A stretch of DNA of 64,000 nt from Bradyrhizobium sp. PSBB068. GTDB taxonomy: Bacteria > Pseudomonadota > Alphaproteobacteria > Rhizobiales > Xanthobacteraceae. The position numbers were made by a program, and so were the translations under genes. The notes beneath the pieces were generated by a model. It did not search any database and was not told the DNA's origin. It saw only the letters and a list, made by a program, of their open reading frames with translations. Position 1 is the stretch's first letter; the number at the start of each line of letters is the position of its first letter. This document shows positions 29,495-38,374 of this stretch, in pieces. The stretch covers positions 3,720,001-3,784,000 of the forward strand of contig CP069300.1 of assembly GCA_016839165.1 (NCBI GenBank). Direction: 5' to 3'.

Positions 29495-32227
29495 ATGAAT
29501 CAAAACGGCAGCGCCTCGTTCAACATCGCCTCGGTGATCGGTAGCGGCCCGATCCGCTGGCTGATCCTCGGCGGCGCCGTGCTGATGGCCGCGATCGCGA
29601 TCGGCGCCACCTTGATGGCCGGGAATTTTCGCGAGCGCGCCCTGAACAACAGCGAGCGCGAGCTCGAGAACACCGTGCTGCTGCTGGCGCGGCATTTCGA
29701 CCAGCAGCTCGACGATCTCGAAGTGGTGCAGCGCGACCTGATCGCGTTCATGCGCGACAACGGGATCGCGACGGCTGAGAATTACAGGCGCCGGATGTCG
29801 TCCGCCGACATCCATGCGATGCTGAAGTCCAAGATGGACGCGCTGTCCAATGTCGGCAGCCTCAACGTGTTCGACGCCGACGGCGCGCTGATCAACAGCT
29901 CGGGCGCCCTGCCGCTGCCGCAGGCTTCGATCGCCGATCGCGACTATTTCAACATCTTCAAATCCAGCCCCTACTCGCCGGACATGATGGTCGCGCCGGT
30001 GGTCAGCCGCGTCAGCGGAAACTGGACCACCGCCATCGTCCGCAAGGTGACCGGCCCGCACGGCGAATTCCTCGGCGTGGTCGGCCGCGGCATCGAGCCG
30101 GCGACGTTCGAGAAATTCTTCTCTACCGTTGTGCTCGGCGAAGGCGCCGCGATCTCGATGCACCATCGCGACGGCACGCTGCTGGCGCGCTATCCCCATG
30201 TCGAGGAAATGATCGGGAAGAATTTCCGCAACGGTCCCGCCAACCAACAGCAGGTGTTCGAGCTGCCGCAGAGCACCACAAGGATGGCGAGCCCGGTCGA
30301 CGGCAAGGACCGCCTGCTGTCGTCGCGGGCGCTGACCAAATTCCCGATCGTCGTGGTCGCCACGACCACCACGGAGGCGGCGCTCGCCAACTGGCGCGAG
30401 CAGATCGGCATGCTGATCGCGGTCGCCGCGGCATCCGTTCTGGCGATCGCGATCCTGCTGACGCTGGTGGTGCGCAAGCTGATCCAGCAGCATCGCGCCC
30501 AGCAGCAGCGCCTGACGCTGGAGAAGCTGCGGCTCGACACCGCCGTCAACAACATGACGCAGGGGCTGTTGCTGTTCGATGCCACGCAGCGGCTGGTGAT
30601 CTGCAACAAGCGCTACATCGAGATGTACGGACTGTCGGCCGACGTCATCAAGCCCGGCTGCAGCTTCCGCGACGTCATCGTGCATCGCCATTTGACCGGC
30701 TCGTTCCAGGGCGACGTCGAGCGCTACGTCAACCTCGTGCTGCGCGACGTCGGCGTCCGCAACACGATGGTGATCGCGACGCCCGACGGCCGCTCGATCC
30801 AGGTCGTCAACGAGCCGCTGGCCGACGGCGGCTGGCTTGCGACCCACGAGGACGTCACCGAGCGCCGCCGTGCCGAGGAACGCATTACGCATCTGGCCCA
30901 TTACGACGCGCTCACCGACCTGCCGAACCGGGCGCTGTTCCACGAAGAGATCAAGCGCGAACTGGCCCATGTCACCCCGGACAGCCAGCTCGCGGTGCTC
31001 TATATCGACATCGATGAATTCAAGGGCGTCAACGACTCGCTCGGCCACATGGTCGGCGACGAACTGCTCAAGTCGGTTGCACGGACGCTGAGCGGCGTGA
31101 TCGGCGACGGCGACTTCGTGGCGCGGCTCGGCGGCGACGAATTCGCGATCGTGCAGACCGGCGTGACGAGCGAGTTCGAGGTCACCGACCTGGTCGCGCG
31201 CATCTACGAGGTGATCCGCTCGCCCTATCAATGCCTCGGCCACCAGGTCACGACCGACGCCAGCATCGGCATCGCGCTGGCGCCAAGGGACGGCACCGAT
31301 CTGGACCAGATCATGAAGAACGCCGACCTGGCGATGTATGCGGCGAAGTCGGCCGGTCGGCGCGTCGCGCGCTTCTTCGAGCCGGCGATGGACGCCGATG
31401 CCCGCGCCCGCCGCGAGCTCGAGATGGAGTTGCGGCAGACCATCGCGGCCGGCAGCGGCCTCGAAGTGTATTACCAGCCCTGCGTCGACCTGCGCAGCAA
31501 CGAGATCACCGGCTGCGAGGCGCTGGTGCGCTGGCGGCATCCGGTGCGCGGCATGATCTCGCCGGCCGAGTTCGTGCCGATCGCCGAGGAGACCGGCCTG
31601 ATCAACCAGCTCGGCGAATGGGTGCTGATGACGGCCTGCAAGGAAGCCGTGAACTGGCCCGACCAGATCAGGCTCGCCGTCAACGTCTCGCCGATCCAGT
31701 TCCGCAGCGGCACGCTGGCACTCAAGGTGATCGCGGCGCTCGCGGCGTCGGGGCTGTCAGCCGGCCGATTGGAGCTCGAGATCACCGAGGCGGTGCTGAT
31801 CCGCGACGACGAGACGGCGCTTGCCGCAATGCACCAGCTCCGCGCCATCGGCATCCGGATCGCGCTCGACGATTTCGGCACCGGCTATTCGTCGCTGAGC
31901 TATCTGAAGCGCTTCCCGTTCGACAAGATCAAGATCGATCGCTGCTTCGTCACCGACATCGCCGATCCGCAAGGCTCAGCCGGCATCGTCGAGGCTGTCG
32001 TCAACATCGCGGCCGAGCGCAGCATGACCACGACGGCGGAAGGCGTCGAGACCGCGCAGCAGCAGCAATTGCTGCGCGAGCTCGGCTGTTCGGAGATGCA
32101 GGGCTATCTGTTCAGTGCGCCGAAGCCGGCCGCGCAGATCCGCGAGCTGCTGGCCGGACACCGCCAAGGCCCCGCCGCCGGCGCGGCCGCGACGCGCCGG
32201 CGAAAACCTGTCGCCGGCGCGGCGTAG
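29495..32227 (+). CDS. Cyclic-di-GMP enzyme: sensor, PAS, GGDEF and EAL domains
   Basis: A 910-residue membrane protein that may both make and degrade cyclic di-GMP. A transmembrane helix at about 22-44 and another at about 308-328 frame a periplasmic dCache-like sensor. A PAS region (about 345-455) leads into a GGDEF domain with RLGGDEF around residue 546 and an EAL domain with CEALVRW around residue 673, ITEAVL, DDFGTGYSSLSYLKRFP and TAEGVET; all key residues are present, so both activities look possible. The RxxD inhibitory site is replaced by GDGD. It ends 3 bases from the convergent CtpA-type gene. Confidence 0.94.
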   Translation: MNQNGSASFNIASVIGSGPIRWLILGGAVLMAAIAIGATLMAGNFRERALNNSERELENTVLLLARHFDQQLDDLEVVQRDLIAFMRDNGIATAENYRRRMSSADIHAMLKSKMDALSNVGSLNVFDADGALINSSGALPLPQASIADRDYFNIFKSSPYSPDMMVAPVVSRVSGNWTTAIVRKVTGPHGEFLGVVGRGIEPATFEKFFSTVVLGEGAAISMHHRDGTLLARYPHVEEMIGKNFRNGPANQQQVFELPQSTTRMASPVDGKDRLLSSRALTKFPIVVVATTTTEAALANWREQIGMLIAVAAASVLAIAILLTLVVRKLIQQHRAQQQRLTLEKLRLDTAVNNMTQGLLLFDATQRLVICNKRYIEMYGLSADVIKPGCSFRDVIVHRHLTGSFQGDVERYVNLVLRDVGVRNTMVIATPDGRSIQVVNEPLADGGWLATHEDVTERRRAEERITHLAHYDALTDLPNRALFHEEIKRELAHVTPDSQLAVLYIDIDEFKGVNDSLGHMVGDELLKSVARTLSGVIGDGDFVARLGGDEFAIVQTGVTSEFEVTDLVARIYEVIRSPYQCLGHQVTTDASIGIALAPRDGTDLDQIMKNADLAMYAAKSAGRRVARFFEPAMDADARARRELEMELRQTIAAGSGLEVYYQPCVDLRSNEITGCEALVRWRHPVRGMISPAEFVPIAEETGLINQLGEWVLMTACKEAVNWPDQIRLAVNVSPIQFRSGTLALKVIAALAASGLSAGRLELEITEAVLIRDDETALAAMHQLRAIGIRIALDDFGTGYSSLSYLKRFPFDKIKIDRCFVTDIADPQGSAGIVEAVVNIAAERSMTTTAEGVETAQQQQLLRELGCSEMQGYLFSAPKPAAQIRELLAGHRQGPAAGAAATRRRKPVAGAA

Positions 32228-32230
32228 TGG

Positions 32231-33583
32231 CTAGTTCGGCACCGGCCGCTTCTGCGCGGTCTTGGTGTCGGCATTCTTGGCATCGGCGTTGACGGTGACG
32301 CCGCGCAGCTGGTTGAAGGCTGCGGCCAGCGCCTTGTCGTTCTTCTCATCCGGCGGAACGTAGGACTGCGAGCCGGTCTGCTCGGCGCCCTCGGCCGAGA
32401 GATGGCCGCGCATCGACGCCTCACCCTTGATTTCCGAGCGGGTCTTGAACTCGTCCGGCACGTCCTGCAGCACCTCGATGTCGGGCTTGATGCCAAGCGC
32501 CTGGATCGAATGGCCTGATGGCGTGAAATAGCGCGCGGTGGTCAGCGCCAATGCGCCATTGCCGGCGCCGAGCGGAATGATGGTCTGCACCGAGCCCTTG
32601 CCGAACGAGCGGGTGCCGATCAGGGTCGCGCGCTTGTGGTCGTGCAGCGCGCCGGCCACGATCTCCGAGGCCGAGGCCGAGCCACCATTGATCAGCACGA
32701 CGAGCGGCTTGCCCTTGGTCATGTCACCGCCATGGGCGGTGAAGCGCTGGGTCTCTTCCGGATTGCGGCCGCGGGTCGAGACCACCTCGCCGCGCTGCAT
32801 CAAGGTCGAAGTCACCGACACCGCCTGGTCGAGCAGGCCGCCGGGATTGTTGCGGAGGTCGACGACATAGCCGGCGAGCTTGTCCTGCGGGACCTCCTTC
32901 TGGATCTCGCCGATCGCCTTGCGCAAGCCATCGGTGGTCTGCTCGTTGAACGATGTGATTCTGACATAGCCGATGTCGCCGCCCTCGACGTGATACTTCA
33001 CCGGGCGGACGCGGATGATCTCGCGGGTGATCGAGAGCTCGATCGGCTTGTCGGCGTCCTTGCGGACGATCTTCAGCCGGATCGAGCTGTTGGGCGCGCC
33101 CTTCATCTTGTTGACGGCCTGGTCGAGCGTGAGGCCCTGGATCTGCTCATCGTCGATCGAGGTGATCACGTCGCCCGACATGATGCCGGCGCGCGAGGCC
33201 GGCGTGTCGTCGATCGGGGCCACCACCTTGACGAAGCCGTCTTCCATCGTGACCTCGATGCCGAGTCCGCCGAACTCGCCATGCGTGGTCTCCTGCATCT
33301 CCGCCCAGCCCTTCTCGTTCATGTAGCGGGAGTGCGGATCGAGCGAGGAGATCATGCCGTTGATTGCGCCCTCGACCAGCTTGGAGTCCTCGGGCTTCTC
33401 GACATAGTCGGTCTTGATCTTCTCGAACACCTCGCCGAACAGATTGAGCTGCGAATAGGTGTTGTCGGAATGCGCGGCGGCATTGGCGACGGCGAACAGA
33501 TGCGCCCCCTGCGGCGAGGCCACGAGCAGGGTGAGACACGCTCCCGCAACCGTCCCGAGGAAGAAGCCAAAATGTTTGCGCAT
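32231..33583 (-). CDS. S41-family carboxyl-terminal processing protease (CtpA-type)
   Basis: A 450-residue periplasmic serine protease. An N-terminal signal/anchor (about 5-25), a PDZ domain at about 95-170 (GGLGIEVTMEDGFVKVVAPIDDTPASRAGI), and a protease core with YVVDLRNNPGGLL, INGGSASASEI holding the catalytic Ser near residue 300, and RSFGKGSVQT with the catalytic Lys about 25 residues on. The C-terminal 70 residues are polar and variable. It trims C-termini of exported proteins or controls cell-wall hydrolases in related bacteria. It is a lone gene here, away from other protease or cell-wall genes, so it may be a paralogue. Confidence 0.93.
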   Translation of the reverse strand: MRKHFGFFLGTVAGACLTLLVASPQGAHLFAVANAAAHSDNTYSQLNLFGEVFEKIKTDYVEKPEDSKLVEGAINGMISSLDPHSRYMNEKGWAEMQETTHGEFGGLGIEVTMEDGFVKVVAPIDDTPASRAGIMSGDVITSIDDEQIQGLTLDQAVNKMKGAPNSSIRLKIVRKDADKPIELSITREIIRVRPVKYHVEGGDIGYVRITSFNEQTTDGLRKAIGEIQKEVPQDKLAGYVVDLRNNPGGLLDQAVSVTSTLMQRGEVVSTRGRNPEETQRFTAHGGDMTKGKPLVVLINGGSASASEIVAGALHDHKRATLIGTRSFGKGSVQTIIPLGAGNGALALTTARYFTPSGHSIQALGIKPDIEVLQDVPDEFKTRSEIKGEASMRGHLSAEGAEQTGSQSYVPPDEKNDKALAAAFNQLRGVTVNADAKNADTKTAQKRPVPN

Positions 33584-33769
33584 TATCCGTGATCCCTTCG
33601 CTAGCGGCCGGCAACGTTTCGCAACATACGGCCCACCTCACCCCGACGCGGAGCACCACACAACGGCTTTTTGGTCGGATCAAGGCCGCCTCGTCACCGG
33701 ACCATTACGGTCCTGTCACGATGCCCTGGTCAGCGCCAAATCAACAACTTAGTCAGCACCAAATCAGTC

Positions 33770-34957
33770 TCAAGTCAGCTCCCGGTCGGCCTCCGGCCCA
33801 GCCTCCTGCAACCCGGCCTGCCAGGTCGACGGCCGGGTCCCGAATCCGCGCTTGGCCCGCGTGCCCAGCCAATAGCCAAACTGCGCAGGAACATTGCGAA
33901 ATGGCCCCTCAACCCCGAGTTTCAACGCCGCATCCATCGGCCAATTGGGGTTATTGAGGATTTCCCGGCCGACCGCGATCAAATCTGCTTGTTTATCCCG
34001 CAGGATCTGCTCGGCCTGGTCACCATGGATGATCAAGCCGACCGCCATGGTCATGATATCGGCGTGGGCGCGGACATATTCCGCCAGCGGCACCTGATAA
34101 TTGTATTTGATCTCCTTGCCGAGAATCGGCGCCACCTCGCTGATTCCGCCCGACGAGCAGTCGATCACGTCGACGCCTTTGGCCTTCAGGATGGTCGCCA
34201 GCCGCGCGCTCTGCGCCGGACCCCAGCCGGCATTGTCCTCGACCGACAGCCGCACGAACAGCGGCTTGTGATCCGGCCAGTGCGCGCGCACGGCCTCGGT
34301 CACCTCGATCAGGAAGCGCATCCGGTTGGCTTCCGAGCCGCCATACTCGTCGCCGCGCTGGTTGGAGCGCTCCGAGAGAAATTCATGCACGAGATAGCCG
34401 TGGGCGCCGTGCAACTCGAGCACGTCGAAGCCGGCCTCGTGCGCGCGCCGTGCCGCCTGCCCCCAGGCCGCAACCAGATCCCTCACCTCCTGCGTCCCGA
34501 GCGCCCGCGGCACCGGCCAGCGCTCGCTATGGGCGATCGCGCTCGGCGCCACCGGCGTCCAGGCATCCCAATCCTCGATCTCGGCGCTGCGTTCGAGCGG
34601 ACGATCGCCCTCCCAGGGGCGGCTTGCACGCGCCTTGCGGCCGGAATGGCCGAGCTGGATGCCGGCGACCGCGTTCTGCTGCTTGATGAAGCCGGCGAGA
34701 CGGCTGAGCGGCGCGATGAACTTGTCGTCCCAGATGCCGAGATCGCCGATCGTTCCGCAGCCGCGGCGCTCGACCTTGGTCGATTCGACGATCACGAGGC
34801 CGGCGCCGCCGGCGGCGAACTTGCCGGCATTCATCAGATGCCAATCGGTCGGAAAGCCCTTCTCGGCGGAATACTGGTGCATCGGCGGCACCACGATCCG
34901 GTTCTTCAGCGTGACGCCGCGGATGGTCATCGGCGAAAACAGCAGCTTCTCGGACAT
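33770..34957 (-). CDS. NADH:flavin oxidoreductase, old yellow enzyme family
   Basis: A 395-residue FMN-dependent TIM-barrel ene-reductase of the YqjM type. MSEKLLFSPMTIRGVTLKNRIVVPPM is the family N-terminus, followed by MHQYSAEKGFPTDWHL, IQLGHSGRKA (His near residue 105 binding the substrate oxygen), DVLELHGAHGYLVHEFLS, and the FMN phosphate site near VGLIIHGDQAE and IAVGREILNNP. The ATG at 34957 is chosen; 35 further codons are open upstream but not family-like. Typical substrates are alpha,beta-unsaturated carbonyls; the natural one is unknown. Single gene. Confidence 0.93.
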   Translation of the reverse strand: MSEKLLFSPMTIRGVTLKNRIVVPPMHQYSAEKGFPTDWHLMNAGKFAAGGAGLVIVESTKVERRGCGTIGDLGIWDDKFIAPLSRLAGFIKQQNAVAGIQLGHSGRKARASRPWEGDRPLERSAEIEDWDAWTPVAPSAIAHSERWPVPRALGTQEVRDLVAAWGQAARRAHEAGFDVLELHGAHGYLVHEFLSERSNQRGDEYGGSEANRMRFLIEVTEAVRAHWPDHKPLFVRLSVEDNAGWGPAQSARLATILKAKGVDVIDCSSGGISEVAPILGKEIKYNYQVPLAEYVRAHADIMTMAVGLIIHGDQAEQILRDKQADLIAVGREILNNPNWPMDAALKLGVEGPFRNVPAQFGYWLGTRAKRGFGTRPSTWQAGLQEAGPEADRELT

Positions 34958-35125
34958 CGCTTCCTCATGTGGCGTCGTGAGCCGGCGCGCGCCGGACTGA
35001 ACCTGGCAGGCTCTGTGCTCATCGCCGACGATATACGCACCGCGTGATGACCGATAGCCCATGCGAGGCGCGACAAGCGATGCGGCAGCGGTATCGGCAA
35101 ATAAGCGCGCGCGTCGGCTGACCCC

Positions 35126-35275
35126 CTATCGCGCGAGTTTCCGGTTCGCCGACATGTCCGTCGGGCAGTTCGCCCCGCACGCACTCGCCTTCCTCTGATC
35201 GCCAACACGCCACACCAGCAGCGCGACCAGGACAATGATGGTGACGGTGAGCTTGGCCAACGTGTCGTGATTCAA
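35126..35275 (-). CDS. Possible small single-helix membrane protein (49 aa)
   Basis: A 49-codon frame from TTG 35275 with CGGAGC about 6 bases upstream. The product starts with NHDTLAKLTV, has one hydrophobic helix at about residues 9-24 (VTIIVLVALLVW), and a tail with two Cys (SACGANCPTDM). No family was recognised with certainty. Non-ATG start and short length make this tentative. An upstream ATG at 35329 would add 18 residues. Confidence 0.4.
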   Translation of the reverse strand: MNHDTLAKLTVTIIVLVALLVWRVGDQRKASACGANCPTDMSANRKLAR

Positions 35276-35675
35276 TGTCAGCTCCGAACAACAATCAGCA
35301 TGAGAAAAAATTGGTTGCAAAATTGACAACAGAATGCGGTCCGAGCGCCATCTCCGCGACCTGCGCGAGGTTCGACCCGGTCGACGTCATCATGGAACGG
35401 CCGCCGCGCGGCCCGCAACCTTTTCGGTCCGAATGCCAGCACGGCGCAGCCGGCCGTGGCCCCCTGGAACTTTTTCAGCTGTGCGCCGTTCGGTGGCAGT
35501 TCTTTGATCGTTGCCGCAGAGGCACGCGCCACGTCCTGCGGCTGCGGCGCTCACGCCGAGGCCACAAATATCTGGAGCTTCACGCGATCTGGATTCTTGA
35601 GTCGACGGGATGGCACCTCTCCGGGAGCCGCCCGGCACCATCTAGCCCAATTTGGCTACGTTCCAGCGACGACCA
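35276..35675. other. Intergenic stretch without a convincing gene
   Basis: Four hundred bases upstream of the small membrane frame. A minus-strand frame of 84 codons at 35278-35532 has some coding look in its first half (IKELPPNGAQLKKFQG) but no family, and its end is AT-rich and improbable. It may be a decayed gene. No RNA gene or repeat was recognised. Confidence 0.4.
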
Positions 35676-36692
35676 TTACAGCCGCGCGAGTCGCGCCGCC
35701 CCGGCCGCGATGGCATCGTTGAAGCTCGTATCCCAGAACTTTCCGACGTCGGCGCGCGCGTCGAGCACGCCGAGCTTGAGGAAGGTGTCGGCGACCTTCT
35801 GGTGGGTGTCCGGCACGTCAGGCGTCACGCCGGCGAGCGAGAAGTCGTCGCTGCGGCGGGCGAACTGGTCGAGAATGTCCTGCAACGGCAGATGCGTCTC
35901 GGCCACCTGCGCCGCGGCGTAGACCGGAAAGTTCTTGTTGGCGAACGCATAGGCGCGCTGGATACGCAGCAAGAAATCGGTCAACGCCGCGTGAAGCAGC
36001 GGATCGTCGACCGCCCTGGGGTTGGCATAGATCGGGAAATTCCCCGAGAGATAGCCGACGCCGGTCTTGAGCAGGCGCGCGCCCTGCTTCGCGATGGCGA
36101 GCTGCCCGTTGTAGCCGTAGATCGCCCAGGCATCGAGCTTGCCGGAGGCGAACGCCGTGTAACCGTCCGACGGCGTCAGATTGATGGCCTCGATATCGCT
36201 GAACGCAAGGCCTGCTTCCTCGAGCTGCTTGGCGAGGAAATAATGTGCCGTCGTCGCGCGCACATAGCCGACGCGCTTTCCCTTGAGGTCGGCGATCGAA
36301 CGGATCGGCGCATCCTTCGCCGCCACCGTGACCTGGATATTGAGATCCTCGTGAGTGACAGCGATGAAACGCACCTTGGCATTCTGGCGCGCGGCGAACA
36401 TCGCCGGAATCTCGCTGCCCGAACCGACGTCGAGCGCATCGCCGTTCAACGCCTCGATATGGAGCACACCGTTGTTGAGCTCCTTCCATTCGATCTTGTA
36501 CGGCGTCTTGTCCTCGCCGGCGGCCTGCAGCAGCGGCCGCCAGCCGCCCTTGTAATAGGCGACGCGGAGCGTGACGCCGCCGAGATCGGCGCCCGCACCC
36601 GCCCCGGTTTCCGCGCGAACACCACCCGCGAGCAGACTTCCGGCGAGCGCGCCGAGCGCAGAACGTCGCGAGAGAGAAAACGGCCTGGTCAC
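35676..36692 (-). CDS. ABC transporter substrate-binding protein, SsuA/nitrate-taurine type
   Basis: A 338-residue periplasmic binding protein. The N-terminus has twin arginines in SRRSALGALAGSLLAGG, suggesting Tat export. The mature part has LRVAYYKGGWRPLLQAAGE, VGSGSEIPAMFAARQNAKVRFIAV, DLKGKRVGYVRATTAHYFLAK and LDAWAIYGYNGQLA, the pattern of sulfonate, nitrate and taurine binding proteins. The start is GTG 36692 with AGGAG 8 bases upstream. No permease or ATPase gene is adjacent, so it is an orphan here. Ligand unknown; an alkanesulfonate-like compound is the best guess. Confidence 0.9.
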   Translation of the reverse strand: MTRPFSLSRRSALGALAGSLLAGGVRAETGAGAGADLGGVTLRVAYYKGGWRPLLQAAGEDKTPYKIEWKELNNGVLHIEALNGDALDVGSGSEIPAMFAARQNAKVRFIAVTHEDLNIQVTVAAKDAPIRSIADLKGKRVGYVRATTAHYFLAKQLEEAGLAFSDIEAINLTPSDGYTAFASGKLDAWAIYGYNGQLAIAKQGARLLKTGVGYLSGNFPIYANPRAVDDPLLHAALTDFLLRIQRAYAFANKNFPVYAAAQVAETHLPLQDILDQFARRSDDFSLAGVTPDVPDTHQKVADTFLKLGVLDARADVGKFWDTSFNDAIAAGAARLARL

Positions 36693-36883
36693 CGGCTTTG
36701 CTCCTGATCAGCAGTTACAAGCCCGCAACCTTAGGAGAAAAACCGCCGATGTATATGAGACGCTATTTCATTTTTGGCACCGGACGCGAAAAGCCGTTCC
36801 ACAGATCGGTGGCTTGGCGCGACGATCCGTATTCCGGTCGCGTCACTGGCCAAGCGTAGAACCAGGCTGCACCGCGTCGCATC

Positions 36884-36940
36884 GAGCGAAACGAAACCCA
36901 TCACTCATCCGCGGCAAGAATGATGGGTATCGCTTCGCTC
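36884..36940. repeat. Palindromic repeat, family D
   Basis: GAGCGAAACGAAACCCATCA (36884-36903) and TGATGGGTATCGCTTCGCTC (36921-36940) are inverted copies matching at 18 of 20 positions, with a 17-base spacer. It lies between two substrate-binding-protein genes of the same direction. The motif ATGATGGGTATCGCTTCGCTC followed by CACCCATCCTAC is a common intergenic element in Bradyrhizobium-like genomes, recalled from general knowledge. Confidence 0.75.
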
Positions 36941-36958
36941 CACCCATCCTACTCCCTG

Positions 36959-37870
36959 CTACTTCGTAACCTCGTACACATCAGGATCGTAGCTCGAGCT
37001 CGGATTCTTGAACGCATTGCGCAGCGCAGGCGACATCGGCACGTTGTAGTTGATCCCCTTCGGCGGGGTCGGCGCTTCCAGCCACTTCCTGTACATCACC
37101 TCGATCTCCGGGCTCTTGTAGAGCTCCGCGGTGGCGCGGTCGGCGAGCGCTTTGAACGGCGCGTCCTCCCGGCGCAGCATGACGCCGAACGGCTCCGCCT
37201 TCGAGAAGGCCTCCTCGCTGATCATGTAGAGCGCCGGCTCCTTCGATCGCGCGATCGCGACCGCGAGTTGGACGTCGTCGAGCGCATAGGCCTGGGCGCG
37301 ATCGGTCTCCAGCATCAGGAACGCCTCGGCCTGGTCCTTGGCCGGCAGGACGTTGATGCCGAGCTTGCGGTCAGCATTGACCTTGACGAGCTGCGCCAAG
37401 TTGACCGAGCCGGCAACGGCGGTGACCGACTTCCCCTTGAGGTCGTCGATCGTGTTGATGCCGAGGGATTTCTTGGCGGCAAAGCGCGTCGCGCTCAGGA
37501 AGTGCGTGTTGGTGAAGGTCACCTGCTTCTGGCGATCCGCACTGTTGGTAGTCGCCGAGCAGTGCAGATCGATCGTGCCGTTGACCATCAGGGGGATGCG
37601 GTTCGACGAGGTGACGGGAAGGTAGTCGACCGCGATATCCGGCATGCCGAGGTCCTTCTTCACAGCATCGACGATCCGAAGGCAGATATCGAGCGCAAAG
37701 CCGATCGGCCGCGCATTGTCGTCGAGATAGCTGAAGGGAACGGACGCTTCCTGAAAGCCGAGCGTGACCTTCCTGGTCTCCTTGATCTTCAGCAGCGTGC
37801 CCGACAGCTCCTCGGCCGCCACGGGGTTCGCGGCGAGCGTGAGAACGAAAAGGATGGTGGGGAAGCGCAT
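36959..37870 (-). CDS. Amino-acid-type ABC transporter substrate-binding protein
   Basis: A 303-residue member of the family 3 (polar amino acid) solute-binding proteins. Signal peptide at 1-20 (RFPTILFVLTLAANPVAAEE). Mature motifs: KVTLGFQEASVPFSYLDDNARPIGFALDIC region, TIDLHCSATTNSADRQKQVTFTN and DDLKGKSVTAVAGS. AGGAG lies 6 bases before the ATG at 37870; the frame is open 14 codons further up. Like its neighbour it has no permease or ATPase gene alongside. Glutamate/aspartate-type ligands are typical of such sequences but not shown. Confidence 0.92.
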   Translation of the reverse strand: MRFPTILFVLTLAANPVAAEELSGTLLKIKETRKVTLGFQEASVPFSYLDDNARPIGFALDICLRIVDAVKKDLGMPDIAVDYLPVTSSNRIPLMVNGTIDLHCSATTNSADRQKQVTFTNTHFLSATRFAAKKSLGINTIDDLKGKSVTAVAGSVNLAQLVKVNADRKLGINVLPAKDQAEAFLMLETDRAQAYALDDVQLAVAIARSKEPALYMISEEAFSKAEPFGVMLRREDAPFKALADRATAELYKSPEIEVMYRKWLEAPTPPKGINYNVPMSPALRNAFKNPSSSYDPDVYEVTK

Positions 37871-38374
37871 CGGCGGCTCCTGTGCGGTGATCAGATGGCC
37901 GTGATAGCCCACACACGGGTGCGGCGATAGACGACGACGCTCTAACAGCTATCGCGCTTTGCGAAGGTTCATGGCGACGCCAGGGCATCAAGAAAGGGCC
38001 CCAGCGAGGGGGGTCGCCGAGGCCAGAGCAACTCAGTCGCGCCATCCTAGACCGTATAGAAACGCTTTGCTCTGCACCTTCGGATGACCGGAATCGTACG
38101 GGGCCAAAGCAGTGAACCCTGTTCCTTTCTCATGCGTATCCGTACGGTCAGGATTTTGTCATCCCTCCTGGGGCTAGAACCAGCGCCGCCCGTCATATTT
38201 CAATGCGGGCGGCGTTGCGCGTTGCCGGCCCGGATCAGCAGGTGACGGCGCCGAGACAGACCGGGCAACATAGTCGGTGTCATCCCAAGTGCCGTGCTGT
38301 CCAACGTCGCATGCCTGCAGCACAAATCGGGGACATTGCCGCCCGCCCGCAATTCTCGTACACGGTTTCACGCA
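37871..38374. other. 504-base intergenic region with one strong stem-loop
   Basis: Lies between a minus-strand binding-protein gene and the plus-strand phosphatase gene. Apart from the hairpin at 38184-38214, no gene, tRNA or repeat family was recognised. Both promoters should be here, but no clear consensus was found. Confidence 0.5.
38184..38214. other. Stem-loop upstream of the HAD phosphatase gene
   Basis: CGCCGCCCG and CGGGCGGCG form a perfect 9-base stem around a 13-base AT-rich loop. No T tract follows on either strand, so it is not a standard intrinsic terminator. It is about 160 bases before the phosphatase start and could lie in its leader or mark the end of an unseen transcript. 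Confidence 0.45.

Noticed and set aside
29399..31540. 713-codon minus-strand frame opposite the GGDEF-EAL gene
   Set aside because: Antisense shadow; the plus strand encodes complete GGDEF and EAL motifs.
35366..35386. GGTTCGAC stretch resembling a tRNA T-loop
   Set aside because: No acceptor, D-arm or anticodon arm could be folded around it.
35278..35532. 84-codon minus-strand frame between the small membrane frame and the binding-protein gene
   Set aside because: Only the first half has coding-like composition, no family similarity, GTG start without a good binding site. Kept only as part of the intergenic description.
36884..36940. Possible insertion-sequence terminal repeats
   Set aside because: The arms are only 17 bases apart with nothing between them and no transposase; it fits a dispersed palindromic element.
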